Source of the DNA: Streptomyces canus
GTDB lineage: Bacteria > Actinomycetota > Actinomycetes > Streptomycetales > Streptomycetaceae
Assembly: GCF_001514145.1 (NCBI RefSeq)
Contig: NZ_KQ948658.1
Coordinates: 893,931 to 957,930 of the forward strand
Direction: 5' to 3'
Length of the DNA: 64,000 bases
Position 1 is the first letter of the stretch. Each line of letters opens with the position of its first letter. This document shows, piece after piece, positions 42,789 to 51,399 of this stretch. A program made the position numbers and the translations under genes. The notes beneath the pieces are model-generated. The model searched no databases, had not been told where the DNA came from, and saw only the letters and a list, made by a program, of their open reading frames with translations.

Positions 42789-43795
42789 CGCCTCTCCCGC
42801 ACTTCGTCGTCGACCCGGGCTGCCGGTGGTCGAGGAGACGAGGGGAACCGGAACGGCCGCGTGACGTCCATACCCGCCTCCGGAACGGAAGCCCACGATG
42901 CGTCAGGTGCGGACGAAGGGACATGGCGGGCCAGGAGGGAGTACACCGAGGCGGCGTCGGCGGGCCGCTCGTCGGGGTGCTTCGCAAGGAGCCGGGCGAG
43001 CAGATCTCCGAGCTCCGGTGGGACGTCGGTGCGGAGTGACGTGAAGGTTGGGGGCGCACTGTTGCGGTGCGCCAGCATGACGAGCGCTGCTGTCGGGGCG
43101 GTGAATGGGGGCTTCTCGGTCAGCATGAAGTGCAGTACGCAGCCCAGTGAGTAGAGATCGGCCCGGTGGTCGACGTGGGAATAGGGGCCACCTTCCTGCT
43201 CCGGGGCCCGATAGTCCGGTGCGCCGATGTCCTCTCCGGCGGCGGTCAACCGTGTGGGCGTAGCGCCGGGTACGGCCACCAGACCGAAGTCAATGATCTT
43301 CAAGATGCCGTCGGGAGCAACCATGATGTTGTGCGGCTTGAGATCCCTGTGTACGAGACCTGCCGCATGAACGGCGGACAGCCCGGCGGCGATCTGCGCG
43401 CCCGCGGCGGCGGCTGCCTTCACAGTGAGTGGACCATGCTCCGCCACGAGATCCGCCACAGTCGCCACGCCCGGCACGAGTTGCATGACGAGATACTGCA
43501 TTGCCTTCCACTCACCGGCGTCGTGCACGGTCGCGACGTGGGGGTGGTCGACCCCGGCGAGAGCGGCGGCCTCACGCCGAAAGCGCCTGATGAAGCGCTG
43601 CCGTTCGTCGTCGGAGTCGAGGAGTTCTGGACGGATGAACTTGAGGGCGACCTGCCGTTTCAGACGCAGGTCGGTGCACTCCCACACTTCGCCCATCGCC
43701 CCGTGGCCGATCGGAGTGCGCAATTCGTAGCGATCGGCGATGCGCTCTCCCCGAGCCAATCCGGGCCTCCCCAAGCTCGTACGTCCACATGACAT
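42785..43795 (-). CDS. Ser/Thr protein kinase
   Basis: 336 residues from ATG 43795; the frame extends further upstream but that part overlaps a divergent remnant and lacks kinase sequence. Complete kinase fold: PIGHGAMGEVWE, VALKFIRPE, HRDLKPHN, DFGLVAV, GAPDYRAPEQ. The C-terminal 60 residues are Pro/Ser/Arg-rich with no membrane helix or PASTA domain. Coupled to the following kinase gene. The two kinases share the TxxPPFTA-type and PDERPADAA segments, so they probably arose by duplication. Confidence 0.9.
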   Translation of the reverse strand: MSCGRTSLGRPGLARGERIADRYELRTPIGHGAMGEVWECTDLRLKRQVALKFIRPELLDSDDERQRFIRRFRREAAALAGVDHPHVATVHDAGEWKAMQYLVMQLVPGVATVADLVAEHGPLTVKAAAAAGAQIAAGLSAVHAAGLVHRDLKPHNIMVAPDGILKIIDFGLVAVPGATPTRLTAAGEDIGAPDYRAPEQEGGPYSHVDHRADLYSLGCVLHFMLTEKPPFTAPTAALVMLAHRNSAPPTFTSLRTDVPPELGDLLARLLAKHPDERPADAASVYSLLARHVPSSAPDASWASVPEAGMDVTRPFRFPSSPRPPAARVDDEVRERR

Positions 43796-44009
43796 GACAG
43801 TGCGTAAGCGATTGCTGACGATCCTAGGGCAGTCGAACGAGCTGTCTGTCGCGAAGCCGGAGTACCGGACGGTCGGGGACAGGCCGGGCAGGACCGTGGA
43901 CTTCCGGCTGGGGAGTTGGGTTCCGACGCGCACCTCACGCGTGACGCCGACGGTCCGGTACTGGCGATCCGAGCCCTGGCCACACTCTTTACCCGGCCCG
44001 GACGCACAG

Positions 44010-44762
44010 CCCACCCCTGCTGTCTGGGGTCGTGGCGAGCTGGCCACCCGTACCACCGGCTCGACCCACGGCCTGGACGACGGCACTCTGCTGTCCCGCC
44101 TGGTCCTGCGCGGCATCGCCCTCGCATGTCGCGCAGACTTCCCCGCCGACGCTCCGGGCCGCCGGGCCCTGTGGCGTCTCGCCTCGGTCACCCCCGACGA
44201 GGTGTCCAGCACAGTGCTCACCTATGGATTGCGCCCGATCGGCGCGACCTGGGGCGAGAGAACCCTGCGAGAACGTGCGGACCACTGCCTGGAGACCCAT
44301 CTCACGCTGCGTGAACTGCGTGCTCTGCAGATGGAGTTGCCGTACCGCACCCGCATCCATGTCTGTGAGAATCCACGAGTTGTCGAGGCCGCCGCCGACG
44401 CCGGTTGCGGCGAACCGTTGATCTGCACCTCGGGCAGCGCCACGACAGTCGTCCTCACTCTGCTCGACGCACTGGCCGCCGCCGGATGTGCCTTCGTGTA
44501 CCACGGCGATTTCGACTGGCCGGGGATCATGCTGGCCAACCGTGTCGTGGAGCGGTACGGCGCGGAGCCGTGGCGTATGGGGGCAGAGGACTACGAGTAC
44601 CTCGCGACCCGAGCCCAGGCCCACGGCACGCCGCAGTTACTGCTCAGCGGACCGCGTGCGGAGGCGGTGTGGGACGCGGAACTGGCCCCGGCCATGGAGG
44701 CATTGGGAATCGCCCTGCACGAGGAGGCGGCACTCGACCTGCTCTTGGAGGATCTCGGCTGA
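44010..44762 (+). pseudogene. N-terminally truncated DUF2399/TIGR02679 protein (JetD-like remnant)
   Basis: About 250 residues resemble the C-terminal two thirds of the TIGR02679 family: HGLDDGTLLSRLVLRG, then SSTVLTYGL, and the Toprim-like DUF2399 core with VCENPRVVEAA (Glu) and YHGDFDWPGIMLA (Asp-x-Asp). DUF2399 proteins are the Toprim nuclease subunit (JetD) of some Wadjet anti-plasmid systems. The upstream third is missing: sequence before about 44010 has no similarity and may carry a frameshift, and no jetA, jetB or jetC is nearby. The divergent kinase start overlaps the open frame. Most likely a decayed remnant, although the catalytic half is intact and could still be expressed. Confidence 0.7.
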
Positions 44763-44787
44763 GGTAGAGGCGGTTGTGCCTCAGAGC

Positions 44788-44819
44788 GGGGATGCACACG
44801 GACATGACCTCGCATCCCC
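44788..44819. terminator. Hairpin after the JetD-like remnant
   Basis: GGGGATGC and GCATCCCC pair perfectly over a 16-base loop, 25 bases after the remnant's stop codon. No T-run, so weak as an intrinsic terminator. From here to 45122 I see no convincing gene. Confidence 0.4.
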
Positions 44820-45122
44820 ATGGAGGCCTGCATGAACTCGCCCGTGCTCAACGCGGTGTCGTGGCGCGCGAACTGCTCACGGCGATGAGGGTTCTGCTGA
44901 TGGCTGCGGTTCTGTCCTACGGCACCCCCCGAGCCCCGTCGCCCCGGCATGACTACCGGAGGACCGGCGTCCGCGAGTAGGTCGTCGGCCTCGCTGACCA
45001 CGGCATGGTTCGAGCAGCTTCAGCCGAATCACGAACGATGACCGAGCGCGGTGCGCTCGCCGAGGATGAGCACAGCCAGAAAATGGGTGTGCGGTTGCGT
45101 GGTCTCGACCGATCATGGGGGT

Positions 45123-45839
45123 GTGGACGAACATCTGACGATCAGCACCTTGACTTTGCAGCACAGGATTCCGGACGACTGGGCGGCGGATCCCTGGGCC
45201 GAAGTGCATCCTCTGATCGACGGCGTGGACGTCCTGAAGGAAGTCCATCCGGAAGGCCTCGGGCTCAGCTGCCGACACTGGAGGGGGCCGGCCGAGAGCT
45301 GGCCGCTGGCGGTCACGGAGGAACCCCGCAGGATCATGATCACCGAGCCGGTCTGCACGGCGGGCTGCTGCGGCGCCCTGTACGTCACGATACGCCGCGA
45401 GGGCGATCAGGTGATCTGGGGCGCTTGGGAAAACACCAGCAACATCACAGCGGTGCCGGCGGACTTCCGCTTCGACAGTGCGCAGTACGAGGCTGAGCTC
45501 GCGCGGGCCGCTGCGGACCGTAGCTGGGAAGAGCCAGTGGACACCGTTGCCCGGCTCCTCGAGCAGACGCTTGCGGACAGCGGCTGGTTCGAACGGTGGG
45601 GCTGCGTTCTTACGGATTGCCAGCCACGACGTGAGGAGCCCGGTCTCCCCGAGGAGTTCACCAGCCCCCAGGGTGTTGATGTCGACTTCCACCAGGTCCG
45701 GGGGCCAGGCGAGGGTACGGATCTCTACCGGTTCGAGTTGTTCGTCACCCGCGATCACCCCGTGGAGGAGCAGGTACGGCGGCTGACGGACCGCATTCTG
45801 GCGGAGGATCCGCGGAAGACCGCTGAGATGCAACGCTGA
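45123..45839 (+). CDS. Hypothetical protein, 238 aa
   Basis: GTG 45123 is chosen because the sequence from there (MDEHLTISTLTL) starts the folded part; a G-rich stretch lies just upstream, and earlier in-frame starts at 45051 remain possible. The central segment EPVCTAGCCGALYVTIRREGDQVIWGAWENTSNI has a cysteine cluster and strong beta-strand character. The C-terminal half is acidic and helical. No signal peptide or membrane helix. It resembles cytosolic Streptomyces proteins of unknown function; I assign none. It stands alone at the right edge of the island, 60 bases before a transposase scrap. Confidence 0.65.
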   Translation: MDEHLTISTLTLQHRIPDDWAADPWAEVHPLIDGVDVLKEVHPEGLGLSCRHWRGPAESWPLAVTEEPRRIMITEPVCTAGCCGALYVTIRREGDQVIWGAWENTSNITAVPADFRFDSAQYEAELARAAADRSWEEPVDTVARLLEQTLADSGWFERWGCVLTDCQPRREEPGLPEEFTSPQGVDVDFHQVRGPGEGTDLYRFELFVTRDHPVEEQVRRLTDRILAEDPRKTAEMQR

Positions 45840-45898
45840 GGACCAGCTACCGGCGACACGGTCGCGACGGGGCGGCATCGGGCGGCCGGAATGACGAC

Positions 45899-45985
45899 GT
45901 GGCTGAACGTGTGCGGATCCGGGAGATTGATGACGACGAGGGCAGGACGTTGCTGCGGATCATCCTCAGGGAGATGATCACCGGT
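45899..45985 (+). pseudogene. IS630-family transposase remnant (N-terminus only)
   Basis: The frame begins MAERVRIREIDDDEGRTLLR, the usual start of Streptomyces IS630-type transposases, then loses similarity after about 27 codons. Only the first tenth of the gene is left. It indicates a past insertion at the right end of the island, followed by deletion. Confidence 0.65.
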
Positions 45986-46001
45986 GGCCGCACCTGCCCC
46001 C

Positions 46002-46045
46002 CACACCGCCCCCGACCTGTGAGATCGCAGCCTACGGCGGGGATA
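46002..46045 (+). repeat. 44-bp imperfect direct repeat, left copy
   Basis: Begins CACACCGCCCCCGACC and contains GAGATCGC and ACGGC. It matches 46605-46648 at about three quarters of positions in the same orientation. It lies just after the IS630 remnant and before the SRPBCC gene. Confidence 0.55.
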
Positions 46046-46100
46046 CATAGGATAAGTGCAGTGTTCAATCCCGACGCCTTCGGTCCGGAGGAGGTTCGTG

Positions 46101-46559
46101 ATGACGCACGATGGCGGGCTGATGCTGCACATGCAACGTGTCCTCCGCGCACCGCGTCCGGTCGTATTCCGAGCGTTGACCGAACCGCAGGAATTGGCCA
46201 AGTGGTGGGGCCCCGACGGGTTCACCACCCCGGATGTGGAAAGCGACCTTCGGCCAGGAGGCGGTTATCGGATCGCGATGCAGCCTCCGGAAGGCGATCG
46301 GTTCTACCTGGTGGGGGAATTCCTTGTGGTCGACCCTCCGGAACGACTGTCCTACACCTTCCGGTGGGAGGATCCCGATCCCGAGGATCGGGAGACGGTG
46401 GTGACGCTGTCCCTTCGCGACATCGGCGGTACCTCGGCCGAACTGGTCTTCACCCAGGGCGACTTCGCCACTGAGCGGCGCCAAGCTCTTCACGAGGAAG
46501 GCTGGACTCAGGGCCTCGACAAGCTGGAGGAGCTGATGTCGTCGGTTGCGTCGGCCTGA
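46101..46559 (+). CDS. SRPBCC (AHSA1/START-like) domain protein
   Basis: 152 residues from ATG 46101 with GGAGG six bases upstream. The family features are clear: HMQRVLRAPRPVVFRALTEPQELAKWWGPDGF at the start, DLRPGGGYRIAM in the middle, and EEGWTQGLDKLEELM at the end. AHSA1-like proteins form a hydrophobic cavity that may bind small lipophilic ligands or act as co-chaperones; they are often paired with ArsR regulators, but none is present. The gene is bracketed by the two 44-bp direct repeats, so it may have been moved as a cassette. Confidence 0.88.
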   Translation: MTHDGGLMLHMQRVLRAPRPVVFRALTEPQELAKWWGPDGFTTPDVESDLRPGGGYRIAMQPPEGDRFYLVGEFLVVDPPERLSYTFRWEDPDPEDRETVVTLSLRDIGGTSAELVFTQGDFATERRQALHEEGWTQGLDKLEELMSSVASA

Positions 46560-46604
46560 GATCTTAGCCGGTGGGAGGGGCCCTGCGCAGACCGCAGCTG
46601 CCTT

Positions 46605-46648
46605 CACACCGCCCCTGACCAGCGAGATTGCGATCCACGGCTGGAGTA
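46605..46648 (+). repeat. 44-bp imperfect direct repeat, right copy
   Basis: Begins CACACCGCCCCTGACC and contains GAGATTGC, ACGGCTGGAGTA. Same orientation as 46002-46045, about 600 bases away, flanking the SRPBCC gene. Confidence 0.55.
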
Positions 46649-46703
46649 TTGGGCGGCGGAAAGTCCCTCGGAATTCCCTCAGACAGGGCTGAAAGTCCCT
46701 GAA

Positions 46704-49700
46704 TCAGCAACGACCACGAGCAGTAGCGGTCGGTTGTACGGCACTTCTGTCGGTCTGCGGGTCGCCGGTTCGACGCGATGGTTCGGCGGTGGCTGCGAGC
46801 AGGGCGGCGTCGTCGTCGACCCGGTCGGGGGTGTTCAGCAGTTCCAGGGCCCGTTCGGTGATCCGCTGGGGGTCGGAGCGGGCGGCGGCGGGCAGCGCGT
46901 CGCAGGTCCGGCGCAGGGCCGCCAGGCCGTCGTCCAGGGACAGAGTCCGGTTCTCCACCAGGCCGTCGGTGTACAGCAGCAGGCCGGTGCCCGGCGGGAA
47001 CGCCACCTCGCGGTCGACCGGGGTGCTGCCCAGACCCAGCGGCAGCGCCGGGGGCAGCTCCAGATAGGCGGTGTCGGCGGCTACCAGCAGGGGCGGCAGG
47101 TGCCCGCTGGCGGCGTAGCGCAGGCGGTGGCGGTGGGGGTCGTAGACCGCGTAGAGGCAGGTGGCGAAGCGGTCGGTGGCGAGCGACTGCAGATAGGCGT
47201 CCAGCCTGGTCAGCACCTGGGCCGGGCCGGCGCCCTCCAGGGCGAGGCCGTGCAGGGCGGAGCGGAGTTGGCCCATCAGAGTGGCGGCTTCCACGTCGTG
47301 GCCCATGACGTCGCCGATGGCCAGCCCCACGGCGCCGTCGGGCAGGGCGAGAACGTCGTACCAGTCGCCGCCGACCTCGGCGCCGCGGTTGCTGGCCCGA
47401 TAGTGGGTGGCCAGGCGCACTCCGGGCACCTGGGGCAGGCGGTGGGGCAGCAGGGCGCGCTGCAGGGTCAGGGCGAGGCGGCGCTCGTTGTGGTACCGGG
47501 CGGCGTTGTCATAGGCCAGGGCCAGGCGGTGGGCGAGGTTCTCCAGATACTTGTGTTCGACCGCGGAATAGCCGCCGGTGTGCCGGACCAGTACCAGGGC
47601 CCCCAGCGTCTGGTCGTGGGCGCGCAGCGGCAGGGCCAGCACGGCGGCGGGCGCCGGGTGCGGGCCGACTGGGGCTGGGGCGGTGCCGTTGATCGCGCGG
47701 GTGGCGGCGGTGGCCAGGGCCTCGTGGGCAAGAAGGGGGGTGCCGGCGATGTATGGCGCGGGCGACTGCGCCGGGGCGGGTGCCGCAGGGGTGAGGTGGA
47801 TGCTGATCTGGTCGGCGAAGTCTGGCAGCAGGATCTGACCGGCAGTCTGCAGGATCTGGTCCGGGTCGAGGGTGGCAGCCAGCCGCAGGCCCGCGTCGGC
47901 CAGGGAGGCCAGCACGGCCAGCTGGTTGCGGGTCTCGGTCAGGGCCTGTTCGCGCAGCCGGGAGAGTTCCAACCCGGTGCGGACACGCGCCAGCAGCTGG
48001 CGCGCGGAGAAGGGTTTGGCCAGGTAGTCGTCGGCGCCGGCGTGCCGACCCTGCACGGATTCCTCCTCGCCGGCGCGGGCGGTGAGCAAGACGATGGGCA
48101 GGCGGGCGGTGCGCGGGTCGGCGCGCAGCGCCCGGACCAGCTCGAAGCCGTCCATGCGGGGCATCATCACGTCGCTGAGCACCAGCTCCACCGGCTGCGC
48201 CAGGGCCATCTCCAGGGCGGCCCGGCCGTCGGCGGCGAGCAGCACGTCGTAGTCGGGCTGCAGGAGCTGGGTGAGGTAGGCGCGCATGTCGGCGTTGTCG
48301 TCGACGACCAGCAGGCGGGCCCGGTGGGGGCGGTCGGATTCGTGCGGGCCGGGGCCATGGAGGGCATCGTGGGCCGCGGGGGCGTGCGGGGTGCGTGCCG
48401 CGGAGGTGGCCGCGGGGGGGACGGGATCGGCCGCCAGCCAGCCCAGCGCCTCGTCCACATAGGCCGCGGTGCGGCCGGGCCGGCCGCCTCCGCCTTCCCC
48501 GGGGATCTCCCCGGGGGATCCGGCGCCGGCCGCGGGCGGGGCCGGGCGGGGCCGCTGGGCGGTGGCGAAGGGGAGGTCCACGGTGAGGGTGGTGCCCTGG
48601 CCGAGGCGGCTGTCCACGCCGACGGTGCCGCCGTGCGCTTCCACCAGATCCTTGACCAGCACCAGGCCGAGGCCGCTGCCCTCGTGGGAGCGGGAGCGGG
48701 CGCCGCGGACCCTGTGGAAGCGCTCGAACAGGCGCGGCAACTCGTCCGCGGGGATGCCGGTGCCGGTGTCGGTCACGGTCAGCCTGGCCCGGTCGCCGGC
48801 CGCGGCCACCTGCACCTGGGCGCCGCCGGTGAAGGTGAACTTCATGGCGTTGCTGAGCAGGTTGAGGATGATCTTCTCCCACATCTCCCGGTCCAGGGGC
48901 ACCGGCTTGGGCAGCGGCGGGCAGTCCACCTCCAGCGTCAGCCCTGCTGCCTCGAAGGCGGACCGGAACACCCCGGCCAGCTCGGCCGTGGCACCGGCGA
49001 GGTCGACCGGCTCGAGGGCGGGGCGCGTCTGCCCGGCCTCGGCACGGGCGACGTCCAGGAGGGTGTTGACCTGCTTCAGCAGGCGCAGGGCGCCGCGCTC
49101 GGCCAGCTCCAGCTGCTCGCGCCGCTCGGGCCGGTCCTCGTCGGCCAGGGCCTGTTGGAGCGGGCCCAGGAGCAGGGTGAGCGGGGTGCGGAACTCGTGG
49201 CTGACGTTGGCGAAGAAGGTGGTCTTGGCCCGGTCGAGCTCGGCCAGCGCCTCCGCCCGCCTGCGCTGCTCTTCGTGCGCGAGCGCGGCCGACAGCGCCC
49301 CGGCCACAGCCGAGGCGAGCACCTCCAGGAAGTCGTAGTAGGCCCCGGCGGGGGGGAAGCAGGGGTTGACGCCCACCACCAGCACGCCCTCCACCCGGCC
49401 CGCGCTGTGCAGCGGAAGGGCCAGCGCCTGCTCGACCGGGAGCCGGGAGGCCGCGGCGTGCTGCCCGGCCATGCTGCCGCCGGTGAACGCGGCGGCCGGG
49501 AGCGTGGCCGGGGCACCGTCGGCGACCACCTGCGTCAGCCGGGCCGCCGCCTCCGGCGCGTCGGCCGCATTCAGTGAGACGGTCTCGGGCGCCGACCGGA
49601 GCCCGGTGGAGGCCGCCGGCCGCTGCATCCCTGGCTCGGAAACCAGGTACAGGCCCAGAAACGGGATCTCGTCGGGGTAGGAGCCCGCCACCTCGGCGAC

Positions 49701-50279
49701 CACGCGGGCGACCTCGCCCGGAGTGGGCAGCCCGGCCGTGCGCGTGCCGGTCTCGCTCAGCAGGCGCAGCCGGCGCTCGCCCAGTACCCGGCCCGTGGTC
49801 TCGGTGAGGATCTGCAGGACGCCGCCGGCGGTGCCGTCATCCATCAGCACGGGCTGGAAGGCGGAGTCGAAGTAGCACTGCTCCAAAAAGCCGTGGCGCT
49901 CCATGATGAGCAGCTCATCCGGGACCAGCAGGGGCTTGCGGGTGTCGGTCACATAGTGGAAGTGGGAGCTCACGGGGTGGGCCCAGACCTCGGGGAACAC
50001 CTCCTTATAGGGCCTGCCGAGCGCCCAGGGGTGTTTGGCGCCGACAATGGGTGTGGAGCCCGAGTTGTACAGCGTGGCGAATTCAGGCCCCCAGTACAGA
50101 GCCATCCCATGCTCAGAGGTGAGCATGAGGCGCAGGCTGTCCACCAGGGGCCCCGGCCAGGAGACGGGAGGCCCGAGCGGCGTCGCCGCCCAGTCGATCC
50201 CTGACAGCAGCTCGCCGAACGCGCCGCCCTCGGCGAACACCCGGGCCGCCGCGGTGCGCGGGTCATCGCGCCGGGTCAT
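46704..50279 (-). CDS. Hybrid histidine kinase with receiver and PP2C (SpoIIE) phosphatase
   Basis: 1191 residues from ATG 50279 (AGGAGG about 12 bases upstream). Domains in order: PAS-like (about 20-140), GAF-like (about 180-340), HisKA with FANVSHEFRTPLTLL near 360, HATPase_c (about 440-560; NAMKFTFTGG, GTGIPADELPRLFERF, GSGLGLVLV), receiver (about 650-760; VVDDNADMRAYL, phospho-accepting Asp in VLSDVMMPRMDG, KPF), second GAF (about 800-920), and a PP2C SpoIIE phosphatase (about 950-1160; EVGGDWYD, GDVMGHDVEAA, TDGLVE). No transmembrane segment, so probably a cytosolic sensor. Such fusions are thought to tie a phosphorelay to dephosphorylation of an anti-sigma antagonist. No partner is adjacent. 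Confidence 0.92.
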   Translation of the reverse strand: MTRRDDPRTAAARVFAEGGAFGELLSGIDWAATPLGPPVSWPGPLVDSLRLMLTSEHGMALYWGPEFATLYNSGSTPIVGAKHPWALGRPYKEVFPEVWAHPVSSHFHYVTDTRKPLLVPDELLIMERHGFLEQCYFDSAFQPVLMDDGTAGGVLQILTETTGRVLGERRLRLLSETGTRTAGLPTPGEVARVVAEVAGSYPDEIPFLGLYLVSEPGMQRPAASTGLRSAPETVSLNAADAPEAAARLTQVVADGAPATLPAAAFTGGSMAGQHAAASRLPVEQALALPLHSAGRVEGVLVVGVNPCFPPAGAYYDFLEVLASAVAGALSAALAHEEQRRRAEALAELDRAKTTFFANVSHEFRTPLTLLLGPLQQALADEDRPERREQLELAERGALRLLKQVNTLLDVARAEAGQTRPALEPVDLAGATAELAGVFRSAFEAAGLTLEVDCPPLPKPVPLDREMWEKIILNLLSNAMKFTFTGGAQVQVAAAGDRARLTVTDTGTGIPADELPRLFERFHRVRGARSRSHEGSGLGLVLVKDLVEAHGGTVGVDSRLGQGTTLTVDLPFATAQRPRPAPPAAGAGSPGEIPGEGGGGRPGRTAAYVDEALGWLAADPVPPAATSAARTPHAPAAHDALHGPGPHESDRPHRARLLVVDDNADMRAYLTQLLQPDYDVLLAADGRAALEMALAQPVELVLSDVMMPRMDGFELVRALRADPRTARLPIVLLTARAGEEESVQGRHAGADDYLAKPFSARQLLARVRTGLELSRLREQALTETRNQLAVLASLADAGLRLAATLDPDQILQTAGQILLPDFADQISIHLTPAAPAPAQSPAPYIAGTPLLAHEALATAATRAINGTAPAPVGPHPAPAAVLALPLRAHDQTLGALVLVRHTGGYSAVEHKYLENLAHRLALAYDNAARYHNERRLALTLQRALLPHRLPQVPGVRLATHYRASNRGAEVGGDWYDVLALPDGAVGLAIGDVMGHDVEAATLMGQLRSALHGLALEGAGPAQVLTRLDAYLQSLATDRFATCLYAVYDPHRHRLRYAASGHLPPLLVAADTAYLELPPALPLGLGSTPVDREVAFPPGTGLLLYTDGLVENRTLSLDDGLAALRRTCDALPAAARSDPQRITERALELLNTPDRVDDDAALLAATAEPSRRTGDPQTDRSAVQPTATARGRC

Positions 50280-50451
50280 CGAGAAATCTTCCTCCTGGCG
50301 CCTGTGTGATCCGCCCGCGCCTCCCAAGGCTGCCGACGGCCACTCGCTGCGGACCTCCCAGGCAGATCGGACGCCGGATCCGACAGTTCTGACGACACTT
50401 CTGCCTGAATTTCCCGTTTAAAACAATCAAAAGCCCATTTGCTCAGCAGTG

Positions 50452-50551
50452 TACGCCTGTAACCGCACGCCGACGGCGGTGATCGTCGACCAGCAGTCCC
50501 TGCGGCCGGCCGACACGGTGGGCGACGACGGGCACGGCCGGGACCGCGCGA
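50452..50551 (+). pseudogene. IS5-type transposase fragment
   Basis: In one frame the DNA reads NRTPTAVIVDQQSLRPADT then VGDDGHGRDRA, matching the PTAVIVDSQSVRAADTV region of Streptomyces IS5-family transposases. Only about 33 codons survive. It lies in the 50280-50785 gap, which otherwise holds only an AT-richer stretch near 50415-50440 that could carry a promoter. Confidence 0.55.
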
Positions 50552-50785
50552 CTAGGTGGTCGATGATCCAGCCTGCGGTCGATTTGCTCGAGTGAAGCTA
50601 CTCAGGATTCGACCCGACTTCGTCATCGGCTGCGGCGGCAGGACCCCTCTCGGCCGGACGCCAAAGGTGTTCGATTTGCGGTGAGTTCACCACGATCAGG
50701 TGAATCCATCCGGTTTGAGGAAACCGTTCGGAGCCTGTGCAAGTCACACACCTTGCACTGCACGACATATGCCCCAGGGGGGACC

Positions 50786-51397
50786 ATGAGCCAGCAGCAG
50801 TACCCGCCGCAGCAGCCCGGATCGGGCGGCCCCCAACAGCCCTTCGGACAGCCGCCGTTCGCGCCGCCGCCACCGAAGAAGCCCGGCGCGGGGAAGGTCA
50901 TCGGTCTGGGCTGTCTCGGGCTCGTCGGTCTCTTCGTTCTGATCGCTCTCATCGGTGCTGTCGCGGGCGGTGGCTCCGGCTTGAACGACTCCAAGAGGGC
51001 CGACGACACCAAGGCCGGTGGCTCCACGTCGAAGGGCCACGAGACGGCTGATGCCTCCGAAGGCAGTGACGAGAAGGCCGAAAAGAAGACCGGCAAGAAG
51101 GTCGTGATCTTCAAGGTGTGGGGCACCGCGCGCGCCGGCGCCCTCGGACCGCTCAACATCACCTACGGGTCCGACTCCGACAACCGCGACGGCGCCTTCG
51201 AGAACGGCAAATTCGAGGCCACCCTGCCCCTTGACGACGACGCGATGTACTTCAACGTCACGGCACAGCTTCAGGGGTCCGGGGACATCCACTGCTCCGT
51301 CACGGTCGGCGGGAAGACGAAGAAGGCCCACGCGGCCGGCGACTACAACATCTGTATGGCCCAGCTCAGTTCGGGCCTGCTGGGAGGGTGGCACTGA
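50786..51397 (+). CDS. Membrane-anchored MmpS-like exported protein, 203 aa
   Basis: ATG 50786 follows CAGGGGGGACC. A Gln/Pro-rich cytosolic tail (about 1-35) is followed by one hydrophobic helix (VIGLGCLGLVGLFVLIALIGAVAG, written here in part) and a charged Ser/Lys/Glu linker. The exported beta-rich domain begins VVIFKVWGTARAGALGPLNITYG and continues to HCSVTVGGKTKKAHAAG. This layout is that of MmpS/DUF-type accessory lipoprotein-like proteins common in actinobacteria. The function is unknown. Its stop is next to the start of a similar exported protein, so they form an operon. Confidence 0.8.
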   Translation: MSQQQYPPQQPGSGGPQQPFGQPPFAPPPPKKPGAGKVIGLGCLGLVGLFVLIALIGAVAGGGSGLNDSKRADDTKAGGSTSKGHETADASEGSDEKAEKKTGKKVVIFKVWGTARAGALGPLNITYGSDSDNRDGAFENGKFEATLPLDDDAMYFNVTAQLQGSGDIHCSVTVGGKTKKAHAAGDYNICMAQLSSGLLGGWH

Positions 51398-51399
51398 CG

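Noticed and set aside
46734..49577. 947-codon plus-strand frame opposite the hybrid kinase
   Set aside because: Gly/Val/Gln-rich antisense frame without motifs; the minus strand has a full multi-domain protein.
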